A DNA stretch of 64,000 nt from Ailanthus altissimus (GCA_946807835.1 OX327690.1:13798501-13862500), one strand, 5' to 3'. Positions 32,540-45,717 are shown, numbered from the stretch's first letter. Notes: generated by a model not told the origin, from the sequence alone. A program made the numbers and translations.

Positions 32540-35480
32540 CTCAATTTACAAGACGCCATTACAAATTTACTTTGGTAATATTGTAATTTTATCGAGATTC
32601 ACCATTGCAGGATACTTGTTATCTACCTAACAGGAAATGAAAGAGAGAATGTGAAAGACCACATTTCTTTCTACTTAGCGATTGCAAACACAACTTCACT
32701 TGGTTTCAGCTGGGAGATCTATACAATGTTCAGCATGTTTTTACTTGATCAGAAGAAAGACAGGTTCTTGATAGTTCAAGGTTAATTTTTATATTTTACA
32801 TCTTTTTTTTTATTATTTCAAAAATATTTTCAAAGTAGGAGAAAAAGTACTACACTTCGAAGTCTTCAGTGCCGGAGGTCGCAAATGGTATCGAAGATAA
32901 GAGTTTCTTTTTTTTACTTTATCTTCAACTATTTTACATCTATGTAACTAATTCCTTTGATTTTTGGGGAATAGCTGTATTTGCCGAATAAGCTGACAAT
33001 AATAGTGCTTTCCCTTGGTATTAGTGTTGTTCCAAGAAGCATATAGATTATTGCTATGATGAAATTTGTCTTCTATTCCTTATAGCATTCGAAAATGAAG
33101 CTTATAGTTGCATAGATGTAAAAAATACTCCCAGTGTTTACTTTATTTAGACACACTATTACAGTACAACATGATATTTACTGTTATTTTAGTTTTTGAA
33201 ACTCATGCAACCTTCATACTAGTCCTATTCATCATTATCTGGTTCATCCACCACTGCAAGCAAGTAACCACAACGAGAGTTTTAAATAACTAACAAAAGT
33301 ATTCATTCTTTCTCCTAATTAGTTATAGAGTTGCCAAAAATATTTCAGGTTATAACATGGAGATGGTATTCTAATGCCTATTTTCGATAGTGAACATTAA
33401 AGCTCTTTTTCGTACCATCCAAACGAAAATTGATTAATCATTAGTTTTTTTGCTCGTAAACGTCGCGTCAAAAAATCATAAAGGCATTCTCCTCAAGATA
33501 TAGAAACTTGACTCAAGTTTTATTCAGCCTATTGAAAGAAGTATCACCAGATACCCATCTCGAAGTTGACTCGATTATAGAAAAGACATACAAACTCGTG
33601 AATGATGATATTTATGAGCAATTTCTATGTTACATTGACTTGATAGCATCATTGATTTTCATTGTCACATGCTTTAAGGAATAGTTTTAGAGACCATAGC
33701 TGCATAAAATTAAATCTATATGCTTTTAAAGAAAATGATAAAAAGGAAATCCATCCTATATGTTAGCTAGTTTAGCTGGTGGGCTGATATTGTACTTTAA
33801 AATGTTTGTCCTTAGAGCACTACTCACAACTTCTAACTGATGCTAATAGAAAAAATAATATTTGATCAGCTAGAAGACTATCACTTGTATGAAGAAAAAG
33901 AAAGTTTTTTTAAAAAACATTTTTGGAAAATTTAGATGAATCATACTATCAGTACTCCTTACACATTCATCTTTGTTCAGATATATAAAATGTTCTTAGA
34001 ACTGGATTTGACTTGAAAGAGCATAGACTTAAAATTACCATAATTTTTCCATGCGTTTTTTTTTTCATGAAGATTGTTCTCTGTCCGGAAGGAAACCGAG
34101 ATGGAACTGGCAGTTGTCTTTCTATGTACTTGAAGTTGGAGGATTCAACAACTCTGACTCCTAGTTCTAAAATATTCGCAAACTTCACATTGTGAATCTT
34201 GGATCAAACTCATTCCAAGCACATAGATTCCACAAGTAAGAGAGGAAATTAATACTTTCTGTATGTTTTTATAAGCCTGATGGATCAAACTCTGACTCCT
34301 GGTTCTAACATGTGCTTGATTCCTTCTCTTGAAATTCTTATCAAGTTCTTGTTCTGGAAATTAACAAGTTTATGGAAATTCTTCTCGATAGATTGACTGA
34401 CATGCTACTTTGTAACCATTTGTTCCTTCTTTTTTTTAATTTTTTGGGAGGGTTTTTTGGTGCCAAAAATCAGACTTTCCATAGACCAAAAGTATATTTA
34501 AAAGGATAAACTTCTCTAAGCACAAAAGTGAGCTCTGTCATGTTCTTGCCTTTTTGCTCTTTTTATTATTCTGTTCTAATGTCTGCAATAATTCATCATA
34601 AGCCTAGCCTCATAATTGCAATTTCTCTTAGGCAAGAAACTTTGAGTTTTGAGTACTAGATTTTCACCAACTCCTTTTTTAAAAAAGGAAATAAAATGTG
34701 TGGTTTACCTATAGGTCATTCCTATTTCTGCTGCGCGTTTGACAACATTCCTATTTCTGTGTTCCTTGTTCATGTTTCCTTCTCATTTTTAGATTTCTTC
34801 TCGTTTTATAGAGCATGAAGCCAATATCATATATTAGTCCAACAACAGCTACTATATTATTTTAACAATATTATTAAATTTTAAGTTAGACCCCAAATTT
34901 GTACTTAATTAAGTAATAATTTTGCTTTGTTTTCTCTCTCATTTGAGATTATATTATACGACAAAATGTATTATTTGGTTTGTTTATGACTTTAGACCTT
35001 GACCATGATGCATATATAATAATAATATCGTTGGTGATTCTGTATCAAGTTAGTGGGTCAGTTTTATAATAACACAATATATTATTATAATGACTTATGT
35101 ATTTATTTAAATAATGTATTATAAAAAATTTGTAGTGTATGCTTTATTAAAATGAAATTTTCAAATTCATTTCTTCTCTCATAAAAGTTAAAAAAAAAAC
35201 TTACTATAAAGTAAGATTTATATTTAATCATTCTCAAAGAAAAAGAAAAAAACAAATAATATCTTATGTTTAGACGTTTTCAGGAAATTTTGACTTCAGA
35301 ATTATAGCTATTGTGAGATGGAAATGAAATGTGTGGTTTACCTATATGTTTCTTGAATATAATTTTGTACATGTTATCCTTCTAAACTGATTTATCTTTC
35401 ATACTAGGCAGTGAATTACAACTGTCTCAATATTTAATGATAGTGATAACTTTCTTTGGTTCTTATTTTTCTTTAATATT
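32540..35480. other. 5' noncoding part of the hAT element
   Basis: Almost 3 kb of AT-rich sequence with intron-like T-rich tracts and no supported exon ahead of the BED finger region. It may hold leader and intron sequence of the transposase gene. An in-frame duplicated phrase (caactctgactcctagttctaa near 34147 and 34287) indicates a local partial duplication. Confidence 0.35.
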
Positions 35481-35534
35481 ATATTGCATATTTGTATTCA
35501 TATGGATTTATTTGTTATTCATTTTGTAGGTCAA

Positions 35535-36870
35535 ATATGTCAAATCCTACACGACATGAAGTGGATAATGATGTTCAAAGTGGTGATGAAACTTCAACTC
35601 AACAATCTGTCCAAATTGATAATGGTGGGGGGAAAATGACAAGGTTGCGATCGGTTATGTGGCAATATTTTTATAAGAAAGAAGTCAATGGGAGCAAAAA
35701 GTTATATGTAAATATTGTAGCAAAGAGTATGTGGGGAGAAGTAGTGATGGAACTCATAATTTGTTGATCTATATGGACAAATGTAATATATAAAGAAGCA
35801 AAATGAAATGATGAAGTATAAAAGTGCGTTGAAAACTGTACAAGATGACGAGGAAAATACAAGAGTAGAGATTTGGAGTTTTGATCAAGAAGTTACAAGG
35901 AAAATAATAGCACGTCCAATTATCAAACATAAGTACCCGTTAAGTATAGTGGAGCATGAAGGGTTTAGAGAGATATTAGTATCCCTTAATTCACTTTGGA
36001 AGAACGTAACTCGTAATACAATAAAAAACAATTATTAATTTGTATGGGTTTGAAAAAACGAAGAATATCAGTTTGTTGGAGGGTCTTCAAAGTAAGGTTG
36101 CAATTACAACGGATATGTGGACGGCAGATATACAAAACCAAGGGTATATAGTAGTCACTGCACACTTTATTGATGACACTTGGGCTTTACGAAATCATGT
36201 TTTAAGGTGACTTCTTAAGTTTTATTTACAATATAACAAAATATTGTTGTTGTTAATGTTAATTAGAATAATATCTTAATTCTTTTATTTAATTATTATT
36301 GTAGGTTCATACGTGTGCAACATCTATACACCGGTAGAACACTTGTTGACTTATTGATGGCTTCTTTGGAGGAACTTAATATTGAGTGCAAGGTATTTTC
36401 AGTCACTGTTGATAATTGTTCTACAAATGATCGTATGATTAGTTGTTTGTTAACGAAGATTGAAAAGTCTAACTTGCTCATGAGTGGGAATTTATTTTAT
36501 ATTCGTTGTTGTGCCCATATCCTAAATTTGATTGTAAAGGAAGGATTAGTCATGTTTGGTGATATAATAGGCAAAATTCGTGACAGAGTTAGAGATATAT
36601 TTAAATGAAAATGTATTAACACTTGAAGAGGGGTTTGATGTTTTGGGTTGGTGGAAAGTAAATTCAAGCAAGTATCCTATATTGGCCCGTATAGCCAGAG
36701 ATATCTTAGCAATTCCAATTAACACAGTTGCTTCTGAATCACGTTTAGTGCAAGTGGTAGAATTCTTACTCCACATCGTAATAGCCTTCATCCGAACACG
36801 ATTGAGGCTCTGATGTGCTGTCAAAGTTAGCTACGTGATAAATTAGGAGATATAAAGTTTTTTAAATGAT
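35535..36870 (+). pseudogene. hAT transposase, internally deleted and frameshifted
   Basis: Order of remnants: a BED-type zinc finger (VICKYCSKEYVGRSSDGTHN, near 35700-35760, in a frame shifted from the start ATG at 35537); FDQEVTRKIIARPIIKH; ITTDMWTADIQNQGYIVVTA with HFID (36105-36180); and the hAT C-terminal dimerisation region WWKVNSSKYPILARIARDIL plus NTVASES (36645-36740). A GT-AG intron at about 36207-36304 fits the frame (HVLR/FIRV). The middle of the transposase is missing between DRVRDIF and the dimerisation region, at about 36600. Expected length is near 650-700 residues, and far less remains. Confidence 0.75.
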
Positions 36871-38129
36871 ATTTTATTTACTTTTTTTATTATTCTTATT
36901 ATAATTGCCATATTGTTTATCTTATTTTTTTAATACTTTGAATTAGTTACCTACTTTAAGATGGGAATAGACATATTAGCTGATGATAAGAACGAAAATT
37001 GTAAGAAAGATGAAGAACATGAGGTGAATATTTTTATAAATATTATTAGTTTCTAATATTGATACATATTTAATATTACTGAACATAATCTTTTGATTTT
37101 TTATGATGTAGGGTTATGGAGAAACTTTAAGAGAAATATTGCTTTTATATATTGTATTTTTTATTTGATGTAATTTGGCACATTTGACAACTATATATAG
37201 TTTAATATGTTTATATTGTTATGATTAATGAATTTTATATATGTTTTTTTTCTCTCTTTTTTAGTACAATGATTAATGATATTAAGTTATTTTATTTAAG
37301 TGATTTATATATCTTAAAAATAATTTAATAATATTAGGTTTAGTTATAATATAATTAATATTTAATAATTTAGATAATTTTTTTTTAAAAAGTATTCTTT
37401 GAAAATTAGTTCAATAATAAAGTTCAAAAATAAAAATTGGGTAATGGGTCTCATGGATTATACCCAATTTGATTGGGTGTAACCTTACCCAAACCTATTC
37501 TAAAAATTTAGGTAATGGGGTGGGTTGAAAATAACCCAACCTATTTAGGTATGGATTTGAATTAAGTAAAACCCACCCAACCTAACCCAATTGCCAGCAC
37601 TAATTTTATGTTGTTGTCTTTGAAATTAAAAGGAAGAATGTTAGTTTCAAATGGTGGATGGCCATGTATTAAGCAACAAAGGGTTTGATCTAAATTTTGA
37701 GTTAATTTTAAGTTTTGAAATTAATTCTTTTACTTGATTTTATTACATACCAATTACAACAATACAGAAATTTATTTTATTGCTCAAAGAGTTGATCAAG
37801 AAAAAAATAAATTCAAAAGGTTTAAGTGTTAAACCCAGTGCTAAATTTGGAGCTGCTGTTCTAGCTTACCACACCCACTGAGTTGGTGACTAGAACTGCC
37901 AACGAGTTGGTCTCTAGGTGTACTCTTAGAATACACTTGTAAAACGTTACACGTTTTGGAAAATTTTAAACTTTACACTTTGTATATTAATTTGATTAAT
38001 ATATAAATTTATGTGTTTATTGTATGATTTTTATTATTCCGCTGCACCAAATATGTATGTGATACGTATTGTATACAATGAATACTGTTCCACATGTATA
38101 CACCCATGTACAAATGATCTCTAACAAAA

Positions 38130-38143
38130 TTAGTATCAAAGCC
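38130..38143 (+). other. primer-binding site of the copia element
   Basis: TTAGTATCAAAGCC lies 3 bases after the LTR end. It is a decayed match to the initiator tRNA-Met complement. Confidence 0.6.
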
Positions 38144-38649
38144 AATTTTCTTATTTTTTGGGTATTGTTAGAGTGATGAAAGTGTTGTTGATAATGTTCT
38201 AATGTCAAATGATGCATTTCAAGTATTAAAACAGGTATACCAAGATGAAATTCACAATGGGCACCTTGGCCTTGTATTCTAGCACCGTAGCACTGTTTAC
38301 ATAAATAGTAACTTATGAACAGTGTTACAACTTTATTCACTCGAACAATAATTTTGAAAAGCGTTTTAAACTTAAATTTTGCATATGCTGATTTATGAGA
38401 TGTAGTGATAAAAGTTATTAGTCTACATTATAAACTGGAGTTTATGAGATACAGTGATAAGAGTTATTAATCTGCATTATAAACTATGTTTAATTTTTCC
38501 GTATTGATAACCACAATGGGAGCCCACAATGGGGACCTTAGATTGAAAGAAAAATCTCTCTTAATCAGATTGAATAATATTACATTATGAAAATATATTT
38601 TATTATGATCTGTCTTGTTAATACAGTGTTAGATGAGTTACGTCAGCCT

Positions 38650-38950
38650 TTTTCTAATATTGCAACAGCGCGAGGGATTTAGTCTATTAGGCAAATATAT
38701 GCCGGTTAAACATGAAATAAGACAAATATATATGAACGTATTGTCCAATATTGCTATAGCGTAAGGGTAGTGCCAGTAACATATATTTGATTATTGACAA
38801 GTTTATGGAATACACTTACCCAATATTGGTACAGCATGAGGATAAGATGTATTCAGGATCAAGTGGTAGGAGTTGTATGATATACAATTAACTACTCTTT
38901 TCTACCTGTTGGGTTTACAAAGGTCAATATTATTATAGCGTGAAGCCTGA
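38650..38950 (+). repeat. iterated leader motif between PBS and gag of the copia element
   Basis: Four copies of a CAATATTGCTATAGCGTGAG-like box lie near 38656, 38747, 38819 and 38924, spaced about 70-105 bp. At least two inverted copies occur in the related minus-strand copia at about 61848-61870 and 61939-61965, also between PBS and gag. Confidence 0.65.
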
Positions 38951-39167
38951 GTAAATTTCAATAGGGTCTACTTCCTACTGTATTGTTTAAAAGAGTGTAA
39001 ACTATCATCTTCCCATTCGAGAGATTACTAGAATTATGTAAAGCAGTGGGAGGGCGTTTTAAATTGAAAAATGTATAATTGTTATACCTATGATTTAAAA
39101 CATTTTATTAGTGATTTAATAACTATTTCGCTCACATCTCCCATTTATTTTGGCCTATCAAGTATAA

Positions 39168-39993
39168 TGGCCACTAAAAACACATTGGTGCGCATAGTTG
39201 ACGTAGTTCAACTTAAGAGTACTAGAAATTACTCTGATCAGCAGGTTAATCTCATAAATATTTTGGATTCAGAAAAGCTTGGATTTGTTGTTGATCAAAG
39301 TCTGCCGTAAGGTATTTCTGATATCACCTCTCTAGAGGATATGAATAGAGGGCATCTAATAAGTCCAGAGGTGTGAGGAGGAGAAGATAATACAGATACC
39401 TAGGATAAGTCCTCAGAGGCAACATTTACCATAGATCAACAAAAGAGCAAAGTAGATGAAAAGTGTTTTTACTGCAGTAAGGTTGGGTATTGAAAATCTC
39501 ACTACCCTAGATGCCTTATAATTGACAGAAAGGCTCCCACAGGTTTGTGTTTGACAAATATAGACAGTGCTATGGCATTTGATGCCAATTTCGGCAAGGT
39601 ATGAGATACTACATGTCCCTCTCATATCTACAACATGTTGTATGGACTGAGAGAGACTAGAATGCAATAGCCTGCAGAAATAATGTTGAGAATATAAAAT
39701 GGTGATTTACATTCAAGTTATTGGACAATTTGACTTACTTCTCCTATGCAATACAATAGTTGTATTTCATAATTAGTATTATATCCACAACATCATTTTA
39801 CAAACTGTGTCCATTCTTGTACTTGATAGTGAAGGATATCATATGAATATTAGGAATAGTTCCTTATATTCATATGATGTGGATGATGTTTTATTCGCTA
39901 AATATTACTTAATAAATATAATATGCAATTAGAAATATCTGTAGATTGGAATCTTTAAATGATGCAGAACTGTGGCGTATGAGATTAGGTGAT
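39168..39993 (+). pseudogene. copia gag and pre-integrase remnant
   Basis: Starts MATKNTLVRIVDVVQLK and NYSDQQVNLINILDSE, in the style of copia gag N-termini. It continues through stops to a decayed zinc knuckle near 39460 (CFYCSKVGY, stop, KSHY, with the histidine and last cysteine lost). The frame near 39960-39993 reads AELWRMRLGD, the GAG-pre-integrase motif, where the Athila element was inserted. Translation resumes at 50344. Confidence 0.6.
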
Positions 39994-41415
39994 TGACACG
40001 TCCAGAATATAGGAGTTTATTCTCAAGTGCAGGATTATCGAAGTAATAAATAACCTGATGAGAATGGGGTCGATCCACAGGGAAGTAGAATTAAAATTAT
40101 AAATACTTTTAAGACAATTAATGCAGTATAAGATGTTTGCAAATATTAATTCAATTAACTAATTCAAATAAAAGCTAAGGTTAAGGGGATCCACTCTTGG
40201 CATAAGAAGTAAGAATATATTTAACTCTTTTTATAACTCAATTGGAATCCTCACACAAAGGAGGTTCCAACTGAAAAATATTACAATTAAAGTTCATCAT
40301 CATTTAAATATTGATTAGTATTTATTTCTTTCAATTATTATACACCAAATCTTATAAATGAGTTTAAGTATTTATTATACCAATCTTTATATTTGTCTAC
40401 AATAAATCAAGACTCTCACTTTACAAGAAAGGTGATATACACCAAATCTTGTAAATGGTTTCAAGAATTTATTGTGTAAAGTATAAAGTTTGTCAATAAT
40501 AAATCAAGAATCACCACTTTAGAAGAAAGGGTATTAATTCTACAAACAAAATAAACACATCATATATAAATTTGCATAACTTAAGGATGAAGTATTAAAT
40601 TCATGAATAAGTGTTAAACATATCTTATTACCTTGCCAAGAGCTTCACCCTTTCAACTTAGCATAAATAAAATTATTTGGACATAATAAAACTAATGAAA
40701 AAAAAAAAGAAATTGAAGAAGAAATAACATGCCTTAATAATAAACAAGAGAAATAATATTATAATGAGATAATACAAAGGACAAGTATTTTAAACTAAAT
40801 TCTAACTTTCTAATTATATGCTTTAGGCATAAACAAGCCATTTATTTATAGAAAAACAGGGATAAATTGAGACAAATTAGGAGGGAACCACTTGGATGAT
40901 GAAAGTCAAGAATGGTGGCAAAATAATTTGCATTGATTATCACTAAGGCACCCATTTGATTATCCAATTTGAAATTGATGTGATCCGAATTAGCTGTTAC
41001 TCAAAACATCAAAGTTGTAGATAAGTCTCTTATCTTTCCAAATTGAATGTTTGATACATATTAGATATTGATTGCTATAGTTATAGGCCAAATACTGATG
41101 ACTGTTCAAACTAGGCCTGTACTACAGATCAGTTCTGTTTTAGGACATTTTTATCCTCTAACACTCAAATTTCAAATATTTTGTAAAATACAATATGTTA
41201 GCCCATTACATCAGCTTTTCACAAGATCAAGAATCACTCCAATTACCTCTTTAGGTAGAAAGTTATGCCCATTTTACCAAACCTACCACAAAATACTTAA
41301 AAGATAATTAGGTACAATATTGTAAACATACTTAAGTTAAGAAAATTAAATACGCTAGTAATACACAACAATGATGTAAAACTCTTATTAAATGTATAAT
41401 TTCAAGTGTTTATCA
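39994..41415 (-). repeat. 3' LTR of the Athila-type element
   Basis: The sense strand starts TGATAAACACTTG at 41415. The motif gggtcgatccacaggga near 40067-40083 is characteristic of Athila/Tat LTRs. An imperfect tandem duplication of about 100 bp (40337-40440 and 40441-40530) is shared by the other LTR, so it predates the insertion. Confidence 0.85.
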
Positions 41416-41426
41416 CGCCCCCCAAC
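41416..41426 (-). other. polypurine tract of the Athila-type element
   Basis: The minus strand reads TTGGGGGGCG directly before the LTR start TGATAAAC. Confidence 0.7.
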
Positions 41427-42621
41427 TAGCTTATTACTAGTCTCTAGCAATTCGAGCATAAATAAAATTTGAACACTAAGTATTTCAAACAAAACGTCAA
41501 TTTAAAATCACAATCACTATAAAGGTTATTTCAATCATAACTTCCAAACTTTTGTGTGTGTGAATTAAGTTAAAGCCTTTTTACTATAAACCGCAACATA
41601 TATAGCATTGAAATTTTTTTCCAAGTAAAAGCCTCAACTCTATATCCTCAAAGGTGAATAACTTGTTTAATGGCTTAGGATTTCACTCATGGAGTTGGAA
41701 ACAGATAATTGCTCAAGAAAAGTTATATTTAGGGATAGACAGACAAACTAACATTGATCCAAAGATAGAAAAATTAAATATTTAGAGTCAAACCATTATT
41801 GCCACATGCTAGCTTTAAGACTTTAATTACTTTTTGCGAATCTTACCAATACAAAGTTTGGTGATAAGATTGTTTCCTAATGACTTTAGTCTTCTAAAAT
41901 TGAATAAATACTTTATTGAACTGAATTGACTTCTTTTCTCTCTCTCTCTTTTTTTTAAAGACATAAGGAATTATTACAAAATAAGAATAATATATCACCA
42001 TAATACTTTTCCAATTTGTTTTTTCATCCTTCAGCTAAGCAACCAAATCATTCCTCATCCCAAATAATGTCATTCTAAACAAATATTAACTATTTCAAAA
42101 GATCAATGAAAGTTTGTAAGCTGTCATCTCAAACCTCTCTACTCACTCACAAAAGATATGTGAGTTTAGAAAAGAATATCTATACTTAAACATGAAAATT
42201 CTCTTGGCTATATATATTGAATCATCCATCTTACCACAAGGCTTAGTATTGTTCTCAAGAAATAATTTCAGAAGTTATTCTTTAGTAACATAGATAGAAA
42301 AAGTTATTTACACTAAACAATTTTGAAATCATACATCGATAACAAAGCAAATTTATTTACGCAAGGGTTACCAAAAACTTAAGCAACAAACATAAAATGC
42401 ATAAAAAAAAAAAACCAATTACAATGTGTTTCAAAAGTTCAGTAATGTACTCTTTACTCTGCCATTCTAGAACTAGAATGCGTCTCAAGAATGCATAAAT
42501 AAACCTTTTACTCACGCAATTCATGATGAATTCTTTTTTTTTTTACAGAACAAAGTGATAACAACAATAAAATAAAATAATTAACACTAACATTATATAT
42601 CAACTATCCTCTCCCCAACCA
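41427..42621 (-). other. 3' noncoding region of the Athila-type element
   Basis: About 1.2 kb between the LOG module and the PPT, with no ORF. It ends, near 42605-42650, with the inverse of cattgaggacaatatctcaat and ggttggggagagg, a phrase often found upstream of the 3' end in Athila/Tat elements. Confidence 0.5.
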
Positions 42622-42776
42622 GATTGAGATATTGTCCTCAATGTCAAAATATAGAAAGAGTAAAGTATAGAAGATATCACCTGAAACATCTTTTATTGGA
42701 AATTAAACCTGCACTAAAATAAAACAAGCCATACAAAATGCTTTAAAATACATAGAAGTAGATAGGTTACAGGCGA

Positions 42777-43423
42777 AGCGTTAAATCTATCTTGCGTTTC
42801 TTTTCACTGTCATCACTATATCAATCTATCTAACTCATTGTTGGATCAGATAGATATGTAAAAGCTTGTAGTTCATCAAGTAACTGATCAATAGTTGAAG
42901 CAGAAATAAGAATTTGTTGTACTGCAGATGAGACGAATTATTTTTTCACCGCATAATCAAGAAAAGATAACAACCCATTATAAAACTCATCAACATTTAA
43001 CAAACCAATGGGTTTTTTTTATGGAATTATAATTGTGCTCATGAGACAATTTGAAAAATTTCCTCCAATGTTCCAAAACCTCCAAGTAGAGTTATGAAGG
43101 CATCAGCATTGCAAAGCATAAAAGACATTCGTTCATGCATTGATGATACTTATAACTCATCCTCAATTATTTTTCTTATAATGTTTCCAACAGCTAGAAC
43201 TTTCGGTATGATACCCAAAACTCGACTGCTTTTATTTTGTCCAGCAGTTGCCACACGTCCCATTTATCCAAGACTACTTCCCCCATATACTAAATGAATA
43301 TTTTGTTTAGCTAGCACTTTACCAAGAGTTTCTGCTGCTTCTAGAAACTCACTAGTTTTTTCAAGGTTGGATCCACAAAAGACACAAATTTTTATGAATT
43401 TACGAGTTGATGATCTTTCCATG
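42777..43423 (-). pseudogene. decayed LOG copy in the Athila-type element
   Basis: Collinear with the intact gene at 13632-14285 over its whole length: ATG at 43423, then KICVFCGSN, HLVYGG, RVLGIIPK, SSMHERM, GGFGTLEEIFQIVS and the tail KKRKIDLTLRL before the stop. It has several in-frame stops, and the PGG motif is altered to LGG. There are no introns here either. It keeps MHERM, so the Met in place of the usual Lys is ancestral to both copies. Leader, TATA and AATAAA also match. It is sense relative to the Athila element, placed after integrase. Confidence 0.88.
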
Positions 43424-43486
43424 ATTATACTCACCCTCTCTTTTGAATGATTTTGAGTTTATAGAAGATGCAGAAACAATGCAATA

Positions 43487-43497
43487 TATTTATAGAG
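43487..43497 (-). promoter_or_regulatory. TATA box of the decayed LOG copy
   Basis: CTATAAATATA on the minus strand, about 64-74 bp upstream of the pseudogene ATG, aligned with the TATA box of the intact copy. Confidence 0.55.
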
Positions 43498-43739
43498 CCA
43501 AAAGGTGTTGCAAAGTTAAGTCACATGGGCTGTTGGCTTAAAATACAAAATTTCCAACACCTTTTTACCAAATTTCAATTTGTTAGCTGAAAAAGTCACA
43601 TGGGTTGTCATCTTAAAATGCAAAATTTTCAAAAGGACTATAGGTGGTTAGTTATTAAAAAGACGTTTAAGTTTGAAATGAAACATTTAAAAAATAACAG
43701 TTATAGTAAATATATACAAGTAGTTGTGATTATGGCTTA

Positions 43740-44414
43740 CATCTTCCTCCGATTTTTCGTCCAATAACGGCTTAAACGCCCTTCTATGGATCAGGGATAG
43801 GCTTCCCATCCAATTTTCTTATAAATCGACAAACAGGGTCTTTTAAAGTCAGATTCCCGATACTATACCGCTCATGTTCTTTTAGGAATATTTCTCATAA
43901 TTCATAAATTACAATATGCACATATCCACTAGGATGCGTCTCAAGAGTCAATAAGATATCATCTAAAGACTCCTTACTCAGGCCATCCTTAATGAACCTA
44001 ATTTTATCTTCGCAATTTAAAGACACCATTCCTAAAGTGCGGCAATGTGTGTTGCAAGTCATGCATGTACACTTGTAACAAACGTTTAATCATTTTGCTC
44101 TTTGTTTTTTTTGCAAAAGTGTTTTACCTAAGTCAGGCATGTAGGAAATTAATGAGTCTGAAAATTCACCTGTCAATTGAACATTGGATTAACCAACGTA
44201 AGTCAACAGGTATATTCATAATCATTAATAACCTTAAGCTTTCACATCTTGCTTGGTAAATTGTCTTTAAGGACTTTTGAGGCAATGATGGAAAACGCTT
44301 TTTCAAATTTTTTAAAATGTCATCCATTTTTTTTTTAGAAAAGGGGGAAGAAGAGAAGATATCAGTAATTATGGGAAACTGACAAAACCGACTTGAAATA
44401 TCACGGAGTACCAT
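43740..44414 (-). pseudogene. remnant ORF between integrase and the LOG copy
   Basis: Open from 44414 to 44166 (82 codons, MDDILKNLKKRF and YQARCESLRLLMIMN). After stops it continues with a cysteine-rich segment (CYKCTCMTCNTHCRTLG near 44050), then LSKESLDDILLTLETHPSG and YSIGNLTLKDPVCRFI. The segment sits where Athila elements carry extra or env-like ORFs. The protein was not recognised. The clustered cysteines suggest a zinc-binding domain, but this is inferred from spacing alone. Confidence 0.45.
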
Positions 44415-44533
44415 TATCCGCCACTTAACCGAGGTGCAAAATAAAACTTTAACAAAAATACTAAATTAACCTGCAAGTAAAAAAAAAAATAATGTCAGAA
44501 GAAAAATAAATATGTAAATATATAAAACAAAGA

Positions 44534-45640
44534 TTAATTGGTCTCGTAACAAGGGTCCGACAGGGACGTAAATTCTTCATGAAAATATTGGTTTTCTAGA
44601 AATGGCTTTAGTATTTGCCCATTTACCTTAAACACATTTCCATTTCTAGGATTTTTAATGTCAATTGTTCCATAATGGTACACATGTTTCACAATAAAAG
44701 GGCCACTCCATCTTGATCTTAATTTTCTAGGAAATATGTGAAGTCGAGAATTATAAAGCAAAACCTTATGACCAGTGTCAAATATATCTCTGAAATTTTT
44801 TTATCATGAAAAGCTTTGATTTTAGCTTTATGAATTTTTGAATTCTCATATGCATCATTTCTCAAATCTTCAAGTTCATTTATTTGTAATTTACGTATGT
44901 GTCGAGTAGAATCAAGATTTACATTGAAGTTTTTAATGGCCCAGTAGGCTTTATGCTCAAGTTCTACAGGTAAGTGACAAGGCTTTCCATAAACTATCCT
45001 ATAAGGAGACATACCCAATGATGTTTTAAAAGCAGTTCTATAAGCTCACAGTGCATCATTTAGTCTTAAAGACCAATCTTTGCAATTTGGGTTTACAGTT
45101 TTTTCTAAAATTTGTTTTATCTCCCTATTTGCTAATTTAACTTGTCCACTTGTCTGATGATGATAAGGGGTGACAAATTTATGAGTAATACCATATTTTT
45201 TTCATTAATGTTTCAAATGGTTTATTACAAAAATGGTTACCCCCATCACTTATAATGGCTCGAGGGATTCCAAATTGACTTAAGATATTTTCTTTCAAAA
45301 ATTTCATGATTGTTTTATAGTCATTATTTCGACATGGAATAGCCTCAATCCATTTTGAGACATAATCTACTGCAACTAAGATATATGTAAATCCAAATGA
45401 TAACGGAAATGATCCTATGAAATCTATTCCCCAACAATCAAAGATTTCAATAACAAGAATGGAGTTCAAAGGCATCATGTTTCGTTTTGAAATTGATCCC
45501 AAGACAATTTTCACATGTTATATAAAATGTGTGTATCTTTAAATAAAGTAGGCCAATAAAATCCACACTGCAAGATTTTTGCAGCTATTTTCTTTAATGA
45601 GAAATGTCCCCTACATGCTTTAGAATGACAAAATTCAATG
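44534..45640 (-). pseudogene. Athila-type integrase, broken
   Basis: Catalytic core pieces: [11 protein letters not shown] (first Asp), [31 protein letters not shown] (second Asp). A frameshift follows, then [20 protein letters not shown] (Glu position in another frame) and [19 protein letters not shown] with HKAYWAIK, a phrase diagnostic of Athila/Tat integrases. The C-terminal part, [20 protein letters not shown], is open at 44534-44761. At least two frameshifts make it inactive. Confidence 0.8.
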
Positions 45641-45717
45641 ACTTTACTTACCTTATTGTTGGGTATGCATCTTCGAAATATTTGGTTACGACAATATTTG
45701 AAGAGATAAGGATCATC

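Larger units (their letters stand above)
32263..37602 (+). mobile_element. hAT transposon inserted in the copia LTR
   Basis: Terminal inverted repeats are TAGTGCTAGCAA on the left and, inverted, TAGTGCTGGCAA on the right. Flanks attttata (32255-32262) and attttatg (37603-37610) give an 8-bp hAT-sized duplication with one mismatch. The other LTR at about 54662 lacks the insertion. Subterminal regions are rich in ggttgggta/acccaac repeats (32400-32460, 37440-37590), as in plant Ac-like elements. The transposase inside is broken, so the element is non-autonomous now. Confidence 0.88.
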
